Source: Microbacterium sp. GCS4 (GTDB lineage Bacteria > Actinomycetota > Actinomycetes > Actinomycetales > Microbacteriaceae). Taken from it: 64,000 nt of DNA. The notes under the pieces are model-generated. The model worked only from the letters and a program-made list of their open reading frames with translations. It was not told the DNA's origin and made no database searches. A program made the translations under genes and the position numbers. The DNA is taken from positions 868,001-932,000 of the forward strand of contig NZ_LGYE01000001.1 of the NCBI RefSeq assembly GCF_001262495.1, read 5' to 3'. This document shows positions 42,268 through 50,402 of this stretch, one piece after another (position 1 is the stretch's first letter; the number at the start of each line of letters is the position of its first letter).

Positions 42268-43932
42268 TCAGCGCTCGGTGACCTGACCGTCTTCGACGAT
42301 CCATCGACGGGTGGTCTGCACGGCATCCAGCATCCGCCGGTCGTGCGTCACGAGCAGCAAGGTCCCGGAGTATGTCTCGAGCGCCTGCTCCAGCTGCTCG
42401 ATCGCCGGGAGGTCGAGGTGATTGGTGGGCTCGTCGAGAACCAGCAGGTTGACGCCGCGCGCTTGCAGGAGCGCAAGCGCGGCCCGGGTCCGCTCGCCCG
42501 GTGAGAGTCCGTCGACTCGGCGCGTCACGTGGTCGGCTTTGAGGCCGAACTTCGCGAGGAGCGTCCGCACGTCGGCGGAGGACATCTCCGGCACGAGGGC
42601 CTCGAACGCGTCGGCGAGCATGACATCGCCGTCGAGCAGGGACCGTGCCTGGTCGATCTCGCCGATCTGCACGCTGCTGCCGAGACTCGCGGTGCCCTCG
42701 CTCGGTTCCTGACGGCCGAGCAGCGTGCGCAGCAAGGTGGACTTCCCGGCGCCGTTCGGACCAGTGATACCGATGCGGTCGCCGGCGTCGACCTGCAACG
42801 AGACCGGACCGAGCGTGAACTCCCCCTGCCGCACGACCGCGCCGCTCAACGTCGACACGACGCTGCTGGAGCGCGGCGCCGAGCCGATCGTGAACTCGAG
42901 GCGCCATTCCTTGCGCGGCTCCTCGACCTCTTCGAGGCGAGCGATCCGGCTCTCCATCTGGCGCACCTTCTGCGCCTGCTTCTCGCTCGACTCCATCGAC
43001 GCCTTGCGCTGGAGCTTGTCGTTGTCGGGCGACTTCTTCATTGCGTTGCGCACGCCCTGACTCGACCATTCGCGCTGCGTACGCGCGCGGGATACGAGGT
43101 CGGCCTTCTTCTCCGCGAACTCGTCGTACTTCTCGCGCAGGTGACGACGCACGACCGCCCGCTCCTCGATGTACGCGTCGTAGCCCCCGCCGTAGAGGCG
43201 ATGCGAGTTCTGCGCGAGGTCCAGCTCCAGCACGCCGGTGACGCTGCGGGCCAGGAACTCCCGGTCGTGGCTGACCAGCACGACGCCGCCGCGCAAGCCG
43301 CGGACGAAAGCCTCGAGGCGGTCGAGCCCGTCCAGGTCGAGGTCGTTGGTCGGCTCGTCGAGGAACACGATGTCGAAGCGTGACAGGAGCAGCGCGGCGA
43401 GGCCCACGCGCGCGGCCTGGCCGCCCGAGAGACCCGTCATCTGCGCGTCGGCGACGGCGTCCGCGCCACCGGGGAAACCGAGGTCGGCGAGCACAGCAGG
43501 GATACGCTCGTCGAGGTCGGCCGCCCCGCTCGCGAGCCAGCGGTCGAGCGCCTCCGAGTACGCGTCGGCCGGATCGACGCCGACGGCGGCGAGCGCGGGA
43601 TCGGCGAGCGCCGCGGCCGCAGCATCCATCTGCCGCGTCGCCTCGGCGCAACCGGTGCGGCGGGCGATGTACCCGGCGACGGTCTCGCCTTCGACGCGTT
43701 CGTGCTCCTGCGGGAGCCAACCCACGAAGGCGTCCGCCGGGGCGAGGGAGACCGTGCCGGAGATCGGCGAGTCGACGCCCGCGAGCAGGCGCAGCAGCGT
43801 CGACTTGCCGGCGCCGTTCGCGCCGACGACGCCGATCACATCGCCCGGGGCGACGGTCAGATCGAGTCCCTCGAACAGGATGCGGTGGCCGTGGCCTCCC
43901 GCGAGATCGTGGGCGACGAGGGTGGCGGTCAT
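42268..43932 (-). CDS. ABC-F ribosome-associated ATPase
   Basis: A 554-aa soluble protein with two ABC domains and no membrane segment. Domain 1 has GANGAGKST, LSGGQAARVGLAALLLSRFD and FLDEPTNDLDLDG. Domain 2 has GPNGAGKST, LSPGERTRAALALLQA and LVLDEPTNHLDLP. A charged helical linker of about 70 residues (EKYDEFAEKKADLVSRARTQ and following) joins them; it corresponds to the P-site tRNA-interaction motif. ABC-F proteins act on the ribosome in translation or antibiotic resistance; which applies here cannot be decided from sequence. Monocistronic. Confidence 0.9.
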   Translation of the reverse strand: MTATLVAHDLAGGHGHRILFEGLDLTVAPGDVIGVVGANGAGKSTLLRLLAGVDSPISGTVSLAPADAFVGWLPQEHERVEGETVAGYIARRTGCAEATRQMDAAAAALADPALAAVGVDPADAYSEALDRWLASGAADLDERIPAVLADLGFPGGADAVADAQMTGLSGGQAARVGLAALLLSRFDIVFLDEPTNDLDLDGLDRLEAFVRGLRGGVVLVSHDREFLARSVTGVLELDLAQNSHRLYGGGYDAYIEERAVVRRHLREKYDEFAEKKADLVSRARTQREWSSQGVRNAMKKSPDNDKLQRKASMESSEKQAQKVRQMESRIARLEEVEEPRKEWRLEFTIGSAPRSSSVVSTLSGAVVRQGEFTLGPVSLQVDAGDRIGITGPNGAGKSTLLRTLLGRQEPSEGTASLGSSVQIGEIDQARSLLDGDVMLADAFEALVPEMSSADVRTLLAKFGLKADHVTRRVDGLSPGERTRAALALLQARGVNLLVLDEPTNHLDLPAIEQLEQALETYSGTLLLVTHDRRMLDAVQTTRRWIVEDGQVTER

Positions 43933-43944
43933 CAGACCATCCTC

Positions 43945-44505
43945 TCAGCCCGTGGCTGCGCGGACTCCGGATCGGGCTACTCGGAGCCGGACGGCGTCGT
44001 GGGTCTGGAGCTCGAAGCGCTGGCCCGGATAGCGGAGGCCCGAGAAGTACATGTTCGTGTGCGCGACGATTTGCTCGCCTGAGATCGGCACGCCTCCCCA
44101 CTCGGTGTCGACCGTCGTGTGGGCGTCGCTCACGAGCGTGACGTCATAGCCGTCGGCGGCCGCGCGCTGCATGGTCGTGCGGACGCAGAAGTCCGACTGC
44201 GCCCCGGCGATCACGAGGCGCGTCGCACCGAGCCGGTCGAGCACCTCGCGCAGATCCGTGTCGGCGAACGAGTCACGATAGTCCTTGCGGATCACCGGCT
44301 CGTCGTCGGCACGACGCAGCGGCGCGGCGAGTTCCCACTCCGGGGTGCCGACGCCGACCGGGTCATGGTGCACCCAGATCACGGGCGTTCCCGCCTCGCG
44401 GGCACGCCGGACGAGGGCATCCGCGCGAGCGAGCACGCCGTGCTCGTCGACGCATCCCGTCATCACGCCGACCTGCATGTCGATCACCAGCACAGCGGTC
44501 GTCAT
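43945..44505 (-). CDS. Isochorismatase-like cysteine hydrolase
   Basis: A 186-aa hydrolase. Catalytic Asp in [18 protein letters not shown], the Lys in [17 protein letters not shown], and nucleophilic Cys in [20 protein letters not shown] form the triad of this family. Substrates of such stand-alone enzymes include nicotinamide, ureidoacrylate and isochorismate; this one lacks a clear hint. It is probably translated with the preceding alpha/beta hydrolase, whose stop lies four bases upstream. Confidence 0.85.
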   Translation of the reverse strand: MTTAVLVIDMQVGVMTGCVDEHGVLARADALVRRAREAGTPVIWVHHDPVGVGTPEWELAAPLRRADDEPVIRKDYRDSFADTDLREVLDRLGATRLVIAGAQSDFCVRTTMQRAAADGYDVTLVSDAHTTVDTEWGGVPISGEQIVAHTNMYFSGLRYPGQRFELQTHDAVRLRVARSGVRAATG

Positions 44506-44509
44506 GGCG

Positions 44510-45070
44510 TCAGTCCCAGTCGAGGTATTCCTCGATGATCACGCCGGTCTCGATCGGGTGATGCATCGGGAAGAGGTGGTCGCCGGCGATCGTCTTGATG
44601 CTGGAGCGATCGGGCACGCTCGCCTGCAGCGCCTCGGCGTTCGCGGGCGGGGTGTCGACGTCCTCCGTGCCCTGCACGATCAGCACCGGGATGGCCGGGG
44701 CGACCGGGATCTCGACGTCCTCGACGCCGAGCAGCAGCAGGCCGTTGGCGCGGTCGGTGTGCGCGGCGACGAGAGCGCGGGCGATCGTTCCGCCGTAGCC
44801 GTGCCCGCCGACCCAGGTGTCCTCGATGCCGACGTGGTCGATCACGGCGACGGCATCCGCGACCCGCTCTTCGAGCGAGGCCTCTCCGGTACGGTGACCG
44901 ATGCGCAGGACGTGGAACCCGGCCTCCTCGGCGAGGTAGTGCGCGGCGACGCCCAGCACGTCGGCGGCGAGCCCCTGCTCCTGGATCAGGACCAGCTTGA
45001 CCGGGCCGTCGCCCTCATCCGCGAAGGGGATGGCACGGCCGTCGGGCTCGAAGATCTGGGTGTCGGTCAT
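44510..45070 (-). CDS. Alpha/beta-hydrolase fold protein
   Basis: A 186-aa protein. [20 protein letters not shown] begins the fold and the elbow position reads [15 protein letters not shown]: the nucleophile position is occupied by Tyr or Gly rather than Ser (GHGYGG instead of GxSxG). The catalytic acid and His can be assigned only tentatively (His in [13 protein letters not shown]). The missing Ser suggests a non-hydrolytic or haloperoxidase-like role. ATG at 45070 has CGAGGAG upstream. It forms a two-gene unit with the isochorismatase-like gene. Confidence 0.75.
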   Translation of the reverse strand: MTDTQIFEPDGRAIPFADEGDGPVKLVLIQEQGLAADVLGVAAHYLAEEAGFHVLRIGHRTGEASLEERVADAVAVIDHVGIEDTWVGGHGYGGTIARALVAAHTDRANGLLLLGVEDVEIPVAPAIPVLIVQGTEDVDTPPANAEALQASVPDRSSIKTIAGDHLFPMHHPIETGVIIEEYLDWD

Positions 45071-45127
45071 GCGCGTGCGGCTCCTCGGTCGTCTGCAGGG
45101 GTCGTCGTCCAGCGTATCGCGGCGGGG

Positions 45128-46438
45128 TTAGGTTCGCCTCAGCGGGTGGTCGCGACGCGCGTCGCTCTGCAGGCGTGCGACGAGCAGGTCCAGCCATCCG
45201 CCGACACTGGCCCGTGCCTCGATCGTGTCGGGGTACCGGCACCGCAGATGCAGACCCGACTCGTCCAGGATGAACCACAGCATGACGCCGTCGGTGTCGG
45301 TCGCCGCGCTGACGTACTGGGCGTCGAGCCCGACGGAGTCGATGCGCACCGGCAAGCGTCGCAGGTCCAGCCAGGAGATCGCGAACATCCCCGGTGCGAC
45401 GGGCATGCCACCCCAGGGGGCGAGGACATCGGCGAGCGGCCACCCGCCGAGTTGCACGGCCTCCTTCACCGCGGCTGCCGCGGCGTGGGGCTCGGCGGTG
45501 TCGGACTCGAGGACGGAGTTGGTGATGAACCACCCGACCGAGTCGTGCCATGTCTCCTCGAAGCGGCTGTGCACGGGGAACACTGCTCGCAGCGGGGCAT
45601 CGGCGGACTCACGTGTGACCGCCGTCATCGCGACGACAGCGCGGACGAGCGTCGATACGCCGTCGTCACGGGCTTGCGCCGCAAATGCTGCGGCGTCGTC
45701 GACCCCGAACACATCGCGTACCTCCACGCGTTCGGGATGCCGCTCCGGAGTGCCGAGAGGCAGGGGGAACCGGGGCATGACACCACCGCTGTCGGCGATG
45801 ATGTCCTCCCACCGCCGACGGACGCGGTCGGGGGCGGCATCCCGATCCCGCAGCGCCTGCGTGTGCTCGACGAACGCCGGCGCCGGTCCCGACAGGGATG
45901 CCGCGGCCGCCTCTCCCGCATCGAGCGCGGAAAGCAGGTCGCGCGCGATCACCAGCATCGACCACATGTCGACGTGCGCGTGGTCCGCCGCGATCACCAC
46001 CGTGAGACCTGCGGCCGTCTCCAGCACGCACAGCCGGTGCGAGGGGCGCTGGTACGGCGAGCACGCGGCGTCGAGCACGTGTCGGAGCGCGTCGTTGACG
46101 GCCTGCCCCGGGGCCACCTCGTGCTCGACCCAGCGTCCGGGGCCGAGCTCGATCTCGTGCAGCGCCGGCTCTCCGTCGTCGCCGGGCACGAAGGCCGACC
46201 GCAGCGTGCCATGACGCGTGATGACGGCCAGCCAGGCCGCGGCGATCGCCTCCTTGCGGATGTGCGCCGGCAGTCGGAAGGAGAGGGCCATCCAGGAACC
46301 CGGCCGAGCACCGGCACCCACATGGAGCCTTTGGTCGAACGACACGGGAAGGCGCCGCCCGAGTGCGGACGCGCTGACGTCGTACCCCCACAGCCGCCCG
46401 AACGGAAGGCGGAGGTGTGTGACGTTGGTCAGCCGCAT
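45128..46438 (-). CDS. Stand-alone condensation-domain-like acyltransferase
   Basis: A 436-aa protein of the condensation/PapA-like CoA-acyltransferase superfamily, without adenylation or carrier domains. The catalytic region HHxxxDG appears as DHAHVDM (152-158): the second His (153) and the Asp (157) are kept but the first His is Asp and the Gly is Met. A later structural motif VGWFITNSVLE matches the C-domain floor-loop region. The start ATG has TAGGGT (46445-46450) six bases upstream, so it is likely leaderless and expressed alone. It may transfer an acyl or aminoacyl group in surface-lipid or secondary metabolism. No NRPS genes are nearby. Confidence 0.75.
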   Translation of the reverse strand: MRLTNVTHLRLPFGRLWGYDVSASALGRRLPVSFDQRLHVGAGARPGSWMALSFRLPAHIRKEAIAAAWLAVITRHGTLRSAFVPGDDGEPALHEIELGPGRWVEHEVAPGQAVNDALRHVLDAACSPYQRPSHRLCVLETAAGLTVVIAADHAHVDMWSMLVIARDLLSALDAGEAAAASLSGPAPAFVEHTQALRDRDAAPDRVRRRWEDIIADSGGVMPRFPLPLGTPERHPERVEVRDVFGVDDAAAFAAQARDDGVSTLVRAVVAMTAVTRESADAPLRAVFPVHSRFEETWHDSVGWFITNSVLESDTAEPHAAAAAVKEAVQLGGWPLADVLAPWGGMPVAPGMFAISWLDLRRLPVRIDSVGLDAQYVSAATDTDGVMLWFILDESGLHLRCRYPDTIEARASVGGWLDLLVARLQSDARRDHPLRRT

Positions 46439-46521
46439 GGGGAGACCCTACCGTCCGGATACTCTGGAGCCCCGACACGACCGCCCCGCCGAGGCGGGTC
46501 GGTCTCTCACCGAGGAGTCTG

Positions 46522-47301
46522 ATGCCCACATTCGAGGTCGCCGGAGCCGAGCTCGCTGTCGCGTTGAGCGATGAAGGCGGGCATCCGGTCGTCCAGCTGC
46601 ATGGCCTCACGTCGAGCCGGGCCCGCGATCGGGTGCTCAACCTCGACCTCGGTCGGGGGCTCAGCGGCACTCGACTCCTCCGGTACGACGCGCGGGCACA
46701 CGGCCGGTCGACCGGACGCTCCGTCGCCGAGGACTACCGGTGGCAGAACCTCGCCGACGACCTTCTGCGGCTGCTCGACCACTGGTTTCCCGGCGAGCGC
46801 GTCCACGGAGTCGGCCCCTCGATGGGAGCCGCGACCCTCGTGCATGCCGCGTCGCTCGAACCGGATCGCTTCACCGGGCTCACGCTCATGGTGCCCCCGA
46901 CAGCCTGGGAGACCAGGCCCGCTCAGGCCGCGATCTACGGCGCAGCGGCCGCGCTGATCGAATCGGACGGCATCGACGCGTTCCTCGCCGTCTCGCGCAT
47001 GTCCGCCCCGCCTCCGGCCACCGTCGGCGGCCCACAGACCCGACCCGACGTGCCGGATGCGCTGCTGCCGTCGCTCTTCCGGGGAGCAGCGCTCAGCGAC
47101 CTGCCCGCCGCCGAGGCCGTCGCGCGCATCGAGGTGCCGACGACGATTCTGGCGTGGGTGGACGACCCCGGCCATCCACTCTCGACCGCAGAATCCCTCG
47201 TCGAGGTGCTCCCGCAGGCGACGCTGACGGTCGCCCGCACCCCGGAAGAGGTCGACGCCTGGCCCGAGGTCCTGCGGGCCGACGTCGATCGTCGGAGCTA
47301 G
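46522..47301 (+). CDS. Alpha/beta hydrolase
   Basis: A 259-aa hydrolase. The oxyanion region is VVQLHGLTSSRARD, the nucleophile elbow is GVGPSMGAATLVHAA (Ser at about 110), then Asp in ILAWVDDPGHPLSTAE with the His immediately following (PGHP). ATG follows ACCGAGGAGTCTG, a good ribosome site. Substrate unknown; esterase or lactonase activity is plausible. It is divergent from the condensation-like gene. Confidence 0.85.
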   Translation: MPTFEVAGAELAVALSDEGGHPVVQLHGLTSSRARDRVLNLDLGRGLSGTRLLRYDARAHGRSTGRSVAEDYRWQNLADDLLRLLDHWFPGERVHGVGPSMGAATLVHAASLEPDRFTGLTLMVPPTAWETRPAQAAIYGAAAALIESDGIDAFLAVSRMSAPPPATVGGPQTRPDVPDALLPSLFRGAALSDLPAAEAVARIEVPTTILAWVDDPGHPLSTAESLVEVLPQATLTVARTPEEVDAWPEVLRADVDRRS

Positions 47302-47319
47302 CCGCCGCACGCGAACGTC

Positions 47320-47342
47320 GCAGCGATATCCGCAGTGATATC
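47320..47342 (+). repeat. Direct repeat over the -10 of the 110-aa gene
   Basis: GCAGCGATATC (47320-47330) and GCAGTGATATC (47332-47342) repeat with a 12-bp period and one mismatch. The second copy covers the -10 (TATCTT). Each holds the palindrome GATATC. This looks like a regulator site. Confidence 0.45.
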
Positions 47343-47350
47343 TTCGTGCC

Positions 47351-47683
47351 GTGAAGCCGGAGTTCGGGGATGCCGCACGCGCGCCCTTCGTCGTGACGCT
47401 CGTCGTGGATCTGCCGATCACCAAGCTCGATGCGCTGGACACCATCGCGTTCGTGTCGGACAGCGCCGTCGCCGACGCACACACCGCGGCTCCTCGGGTG
47501 CCGCTGTCGTCCGACGCCTGGGCGGAGGTGCAGATCCCGCGCTTCGCCGACCCGCCGCCGCTCGCGATCGATGTCTGCTCCGACGCCAGCCGCACGACCG
47601 CGCGCGCGGCCGCAGACCGGCTCACGGAAGGGCTCGAGCGCGTCGGCTGGACCGTGCGTGCTCCGCACGAAGACGAGGTGTGA
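47351..47683 (+). CDS. Hypothetical 110-aa protein
   Basis: Starts MKPEFGDAARAPFVVTLVVD and has alternating beta-like stretches (IAFVSDSAVADAHTAAPRVP, AWAEVQIPRFADPPPLAIDV), a CSDASRTTARAAADRLTEGL helix, then the end GWTVRAPHEDEV. No family is recognised. The GTG start at 47351 has TATCTT (47339-47344) exactly six bases upstream and no ribosome site, so it is leaderless. The -10 overlaps a direct repeat (GCAGYGATATC) that could be an operator. It is convergent with ychF. Confidence 0.65.
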   Translation: MKPEFGDAARAPFVVTLVVDLPITKLDALDTIAFVSDSAVADAHTAAPRVPLSSDAWAEVQIPRFADPPPLAIDVCSDASRTTARAAADRLTEGLERVGWTVRAPHEDEV

Positions 47684-47706
47684 GCTCTGGCTCCCGGACC
47701 GCCGGC

Positions 47707-48780
47707 TCAGTTGTTGAAACGGAACTCCACGACGTCGCCGTCCTGCATGACGTAGTCCTTGCCCTCGAGGCGCGCCTTGCCCTTGGCGCGCGCCTCGACG
47801 ACGGAACCGGTCTCGACGAGGTCGTCGAACGAGACGATCTCGGCCTTGATGAAGCCCTTCTCGAAGTCGGTGTGGATGACTCCGGCGGCCTGCGGCGCCT
47901 TGGCACCCTGCGGGATCGTCCACGCGCGAGCCTCCTTGGGGCCGGCGGTGAGGTACGTCTGCAGGCCGAGGGTGGCGAACCCGATACGGGCGAGCTGGTC
48001 GAGCCCGGACTCGTCCTGGCCGGTCGAGGCGAGCAGCTCCGCAGCATCCTCGGGGTCGAGGTCCTTGAGCTCCGACTCGATCTTCGCGTCGAGGAAGATC
48101 GCCTGCGCCGGCGCGACGAGCGCGGCCAGCTCCGCCTTGCGGGCGTCATCGGTGAGCACGCCCTCATCGACGTTGAAGACGAAGATCACGGGCTTCGAGG
48201 TCAGCAGACCGAGCTCGCGGATGGGGGCGAGGTCGAGTCCGCTGGTCGACAGCAGGATGCCGCGCTCGAGGGCATCCTTCGCGGCGACGGCCGTCTCGAG
48301 CACGAGGGGCTCGACCTTCTTGCCGCGCACCTCCTTCTCGTACCGTGCGATCGCCTTGTCGACGGTCTCGAGGTCGGCGAGCATGAGCTCGGCGTTGATG
48401 GTCTCCATGTCGGATGCCGGGTTCACGGCGCCGTCCACATGCACGACGTCGTCGTCGGCGAAGCCGCGGACGACCTGCGCGATCGCATCCGCCTCCCGGA
48501 TGTTCGCGAGGAACTTGTTGCCGAGGCCCTCGCCCTCGCTCGCGCCCCGCACGATGCCGGCGATGTCGACGAACGACACCGCGGCGGGCAGGATGCGCTC
48601 GCTGTGGAAGATCTCGGCGAGCTTCTCGAGGCGCGGATCCGGCAGGTTCACCACACCGACGTTCGGCTCGATCGTCGCGAACGGATAGTTCGCCGCGAGC
48701 ACGTCGTTCTTGGTCAGGGCGTTGAAGAGGGTGGACTTGCCGACGTTGGGCAGACCGACGATTCCGATAGTGAGAGCCAC
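47707..48780 (-). CDS. ychF: YchF/OLA1-family ribosome-binding ATPase
   Basis: A 357-aa OBG-family P-loop protein. G1 is GLPNVGKST near residue 9; ASYPFATIEPNVGVV-like NYPFATIEPNVGVVNLPDPR follows; the G4-like motif is FVFNVDE (NxxE replaces NKxD, giving ATP preference). The C-terminal TGS domain ends YVMQDGDVVEFRFNN. It is linked to translation and oxidative stress. GTG at 48778-48780 is chosen; TAGACT (48789-48794) lies eight bases upstream, so the leader is at most two nt. An extension to 48936 would cross this promoter. Confidence 0.95.
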   Translation of the reverse strand: MALTIGIVGLPNVGKSTLFNALTKNDVLAANYPFATIEPNVGVVNLPDPRLEKLAEIFHSERILPAAVSFVDIAGIVRGASEGEGLGNKFLANIREADAIAQVVRGFADDDVVHVDGAVNPASDMETINAELMLADLETVDKAIARYEKEVRGKKVEPLVLETAVAAKDALERGILLSTSGLDLAPIRELGLLTSKPVIFVFNVDEGVLTDDARKAELAALVAPAQAIFLDAKIESELKDLDPEDAAELLASTGQDESGLDQLARIGFATLGLQTYLTAGPKEARAWTIPQGAKAPQAAGVIHTDFEKGFIKAEIVSFDDLVETGSVVEARAKGKARLEGKDYVMQDGDVVEFRFNN

Positions 48781-48840
48781 GGGGTACGAGTCTACCCGGC
48801 GCGCTCTTGAGCGCGGACCGGCCCGGCGCAGGCGCGGAGC

Positions 48841-48914
48841 GCGGAGGTAGGCGATGTCGCGGAGGTAGGCGGATTCGCCGCGAATCGTCCTTCCTCGGCG
48901 CCTCCTCCTACCTC
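48841..48914. repeat. Structured intergenic repeat between methyltransferase and ychF
   Basis: GCGGAGGTAGGCG occurs twice in tandem (48841-48853 and 48859-48871). It is followed by the small inverted repeat GATTCG-CCG-CGAATC (48872-48886) and then by CCTCCTCCTACCTCG (48901-48915), which is complementary to the GAGGTAGG core of the direct repeats. The whole can fold into one long hairpin and may terminate the methyltransferase message. Confidence 0.5.
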
Positions 48915-48945
48915 GACGACCGGCGCGCACCTTCACGACGTAGAC

Positions 48946-49686
48946 TCAGCTCTTGACGCTGCGATACGCCCTGGTCACGTAGGGCAGGTCGATCGTCGCC
49001 CCCTCCGCCAGCCCGAGCTCGTCGAACAGGGCGTCCATCTCGCGGCGGATGCGCTGCTTCTCCTCATCCGGCGCGGTGATGATGTAGCTGCGCGATGCGG
49101 CCATGCGGTGCAGCAGGTCGCGGGTGATCGGGCGCGCCCATTCCCAGGTGTGCTCCTCCAGCGCGCCCATCGGCGGTGCCACGACGGGTCCTCCCCCGGC
49201 CAGCATGACCTCGGCGTGGCTCCCGTGCATGATGCCGGTGAGGCGACGCACCCAGTCGACGCGCTCGTCGCGGATGTTCCAGATCAGACCCAGCACACCG
49301 CCGCCGCGCAGCACGCGTCCGACCTCCTCCGAGCCGCGCACCGGGTCGACCCAGTGCCAGGCCTGCCCGAGCACGACCGCGTCGACGCTCGCGTCCGGAA
49401 GGGGCAGCTGCTCGGCAGTGCCGACGAACGTGGGCACGCCGGGGACCCCTGCGCGCAGAGTAGCCAGCATCTCGGCATCCGGGTCGATCGCGACGACCTC
49501 GGCGCCCGGCGCCTTCGCGAGCACTCGAGTGAGCTTGCCCGTTCCCGCGCCGACGTCGGCGATCCGGTGCGAGTCCGCCGGCAGCGGCTCCAGCATCCAC
49601 GCGACCGCCTCGAAGGGGTAATCGGGCCGGCCGAGCTCGTAGTTGTGCGCCTCGGCGCCGAAGGATGTCGACAGTCCATCACTCAT
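48946..49686 (-). CDS. Class I SAM-dependent methyltransferase
   Basis: A 246-aa methyltransferase. SAM-binding motif I is RIADVGAGTGKLTRVLAK (about 41-58), motif II AIDPDAEMLATL, then LPLPDASVDAVVLGQAWHWV. This build resembles methyltransferases of the Trm9/UbiE-like small-molecule group; substrate unknown. ATG at 49686 has TAGGCT (49693-49698) six bases upstream, so it is probably leaderless. It is divergent from the exonuclease gene with 59 bp between starts. Confidence 0.85.
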   Translation of the reverse strand: MSDGLSTSFGAEAHNYELGRPDYPFEAVAWMLEPLPADSHRIADVGAGTGKLTRVLAKAPGAEVVAIDPDAEMLATLRAGVPGVPTFVGTAEQLPLPDASVDAVVLGQAWHWVDPVRGSEEVGRVLRGGGVLGLIWNIRDERVDWVRRLTGIMHGSHAEVMLAGGGPVVAPPMGALEEHTWEWARPITRDLLHRMAASRSYIITAPDEEKQRIRREMDALFDELGLAEGATIDLPYVTRAYRSVKS

Positions 49687-49745
49687 GTCGCCAGCCTACG
49701 GCGCGTCCTCCTCGCACATCCGGCGCATCGGGAGAGAGTGAGGTC

Positions 49746-50339
49746 GTGCCCCTGGACTTCACCGCTATCGACTTCGAGACGGCGAACTCCAGCCCCGCCT
49801 CCGCGTGCTCCGTCGGACTCGTGCGGGTGCGCGACGGCCAGGTCGTCGCGACCGCCGGATGGCTCATCCGTCCGCCCGCCGGTCACGACGAGTTCCAGGA
49901 ATGGAACGTCAAGATCCACGGCATCCGTCCGCACGACGTGCGCTCCGCCGCATCGTGGACCGAGCAGTTCGCGGACCTGTGCGACTTCGCAGGCTCAGAC
50001 GTGCTCGTGGCCCACAACGCCGGCTTCGATCTCAACGTGCTGCGCCGCGCCTCGGAGGCGACCGCGACCAGCTGCCCTCCGTACCGCTCCCTGTGCAGCC
50101 TGCAGGTGGCCCGCAAGGTGTACGACCTCGACTCCTACCGGCTTCCGCGGGCCGCGGAAGCCGCGGGTTTCACCGGCTTCTCGCACCACGACGCCCTGGC
50201 CGACGCCCTCGCCTGCGCGCATATCGTGATGGATGCGGCCCGTCGCCTCGCGGCGCCCGATGTGTTCGCGCTTGCGAGCGTTCTCAAACTGCGCGTCACG
50301 GAGCCGGTCGTCGCGAGCCCCGAGCGCGCGGTCGCCTGA
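49746..50339 (+). CDS. DnaQ-family 3'-5' exonuclease
   Basis: A 197-aa DEDDh exonuclease. Exo I is FTAIDFETANSSPASACSVG, Exo II is VLVAHNAGFDLNVLRRAS, and Exo III is FSHHDALADALACAHIVMDA with the H-x4-5-D ending. This is the stand-alone proofreading-like domain without polymerase or GIY-YIG partner. GTG at 49746 follows GGGAGAGAGTGAGGTC. It precedes rmuC, another DNA-metabolism gene, by 63 bp, so the two may act together. Confidence 0.88.
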   Translation: MPLDFTAIDFETANSSPASACSVGLVRVRDGQVVATAGWLIRPPAGHDEFQEWNVKIHGIRPHDVRSAASWTEQFADLCDFAGSDVLVAHNAGFDLNVLRRASEATATSCPPYRSLCSLQVARKVYDLDSYRLPRAAEAAGFTGFSHHDALADALACAHIVMDAARRLAAPDVFALASVLKLRVTEPVVASPERAVA

Positions 50340-50402
50340 GCAACGGGCGGCTCTCCCCGAGTCGCTGCGCGGAATGTCCGAGGCCCCGGCCACCATGGAC
50401 GC

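Noticed and set aside
45122..45140. DtxR-like iron box (TTAGGTTCGCCTCA) upstream of the hydrolase at 44510-45070
   Set aside because: Only one half-site fits (GGCGAACCTAA); the other half mismatches at most positions, and the downstream genes have no iron role.
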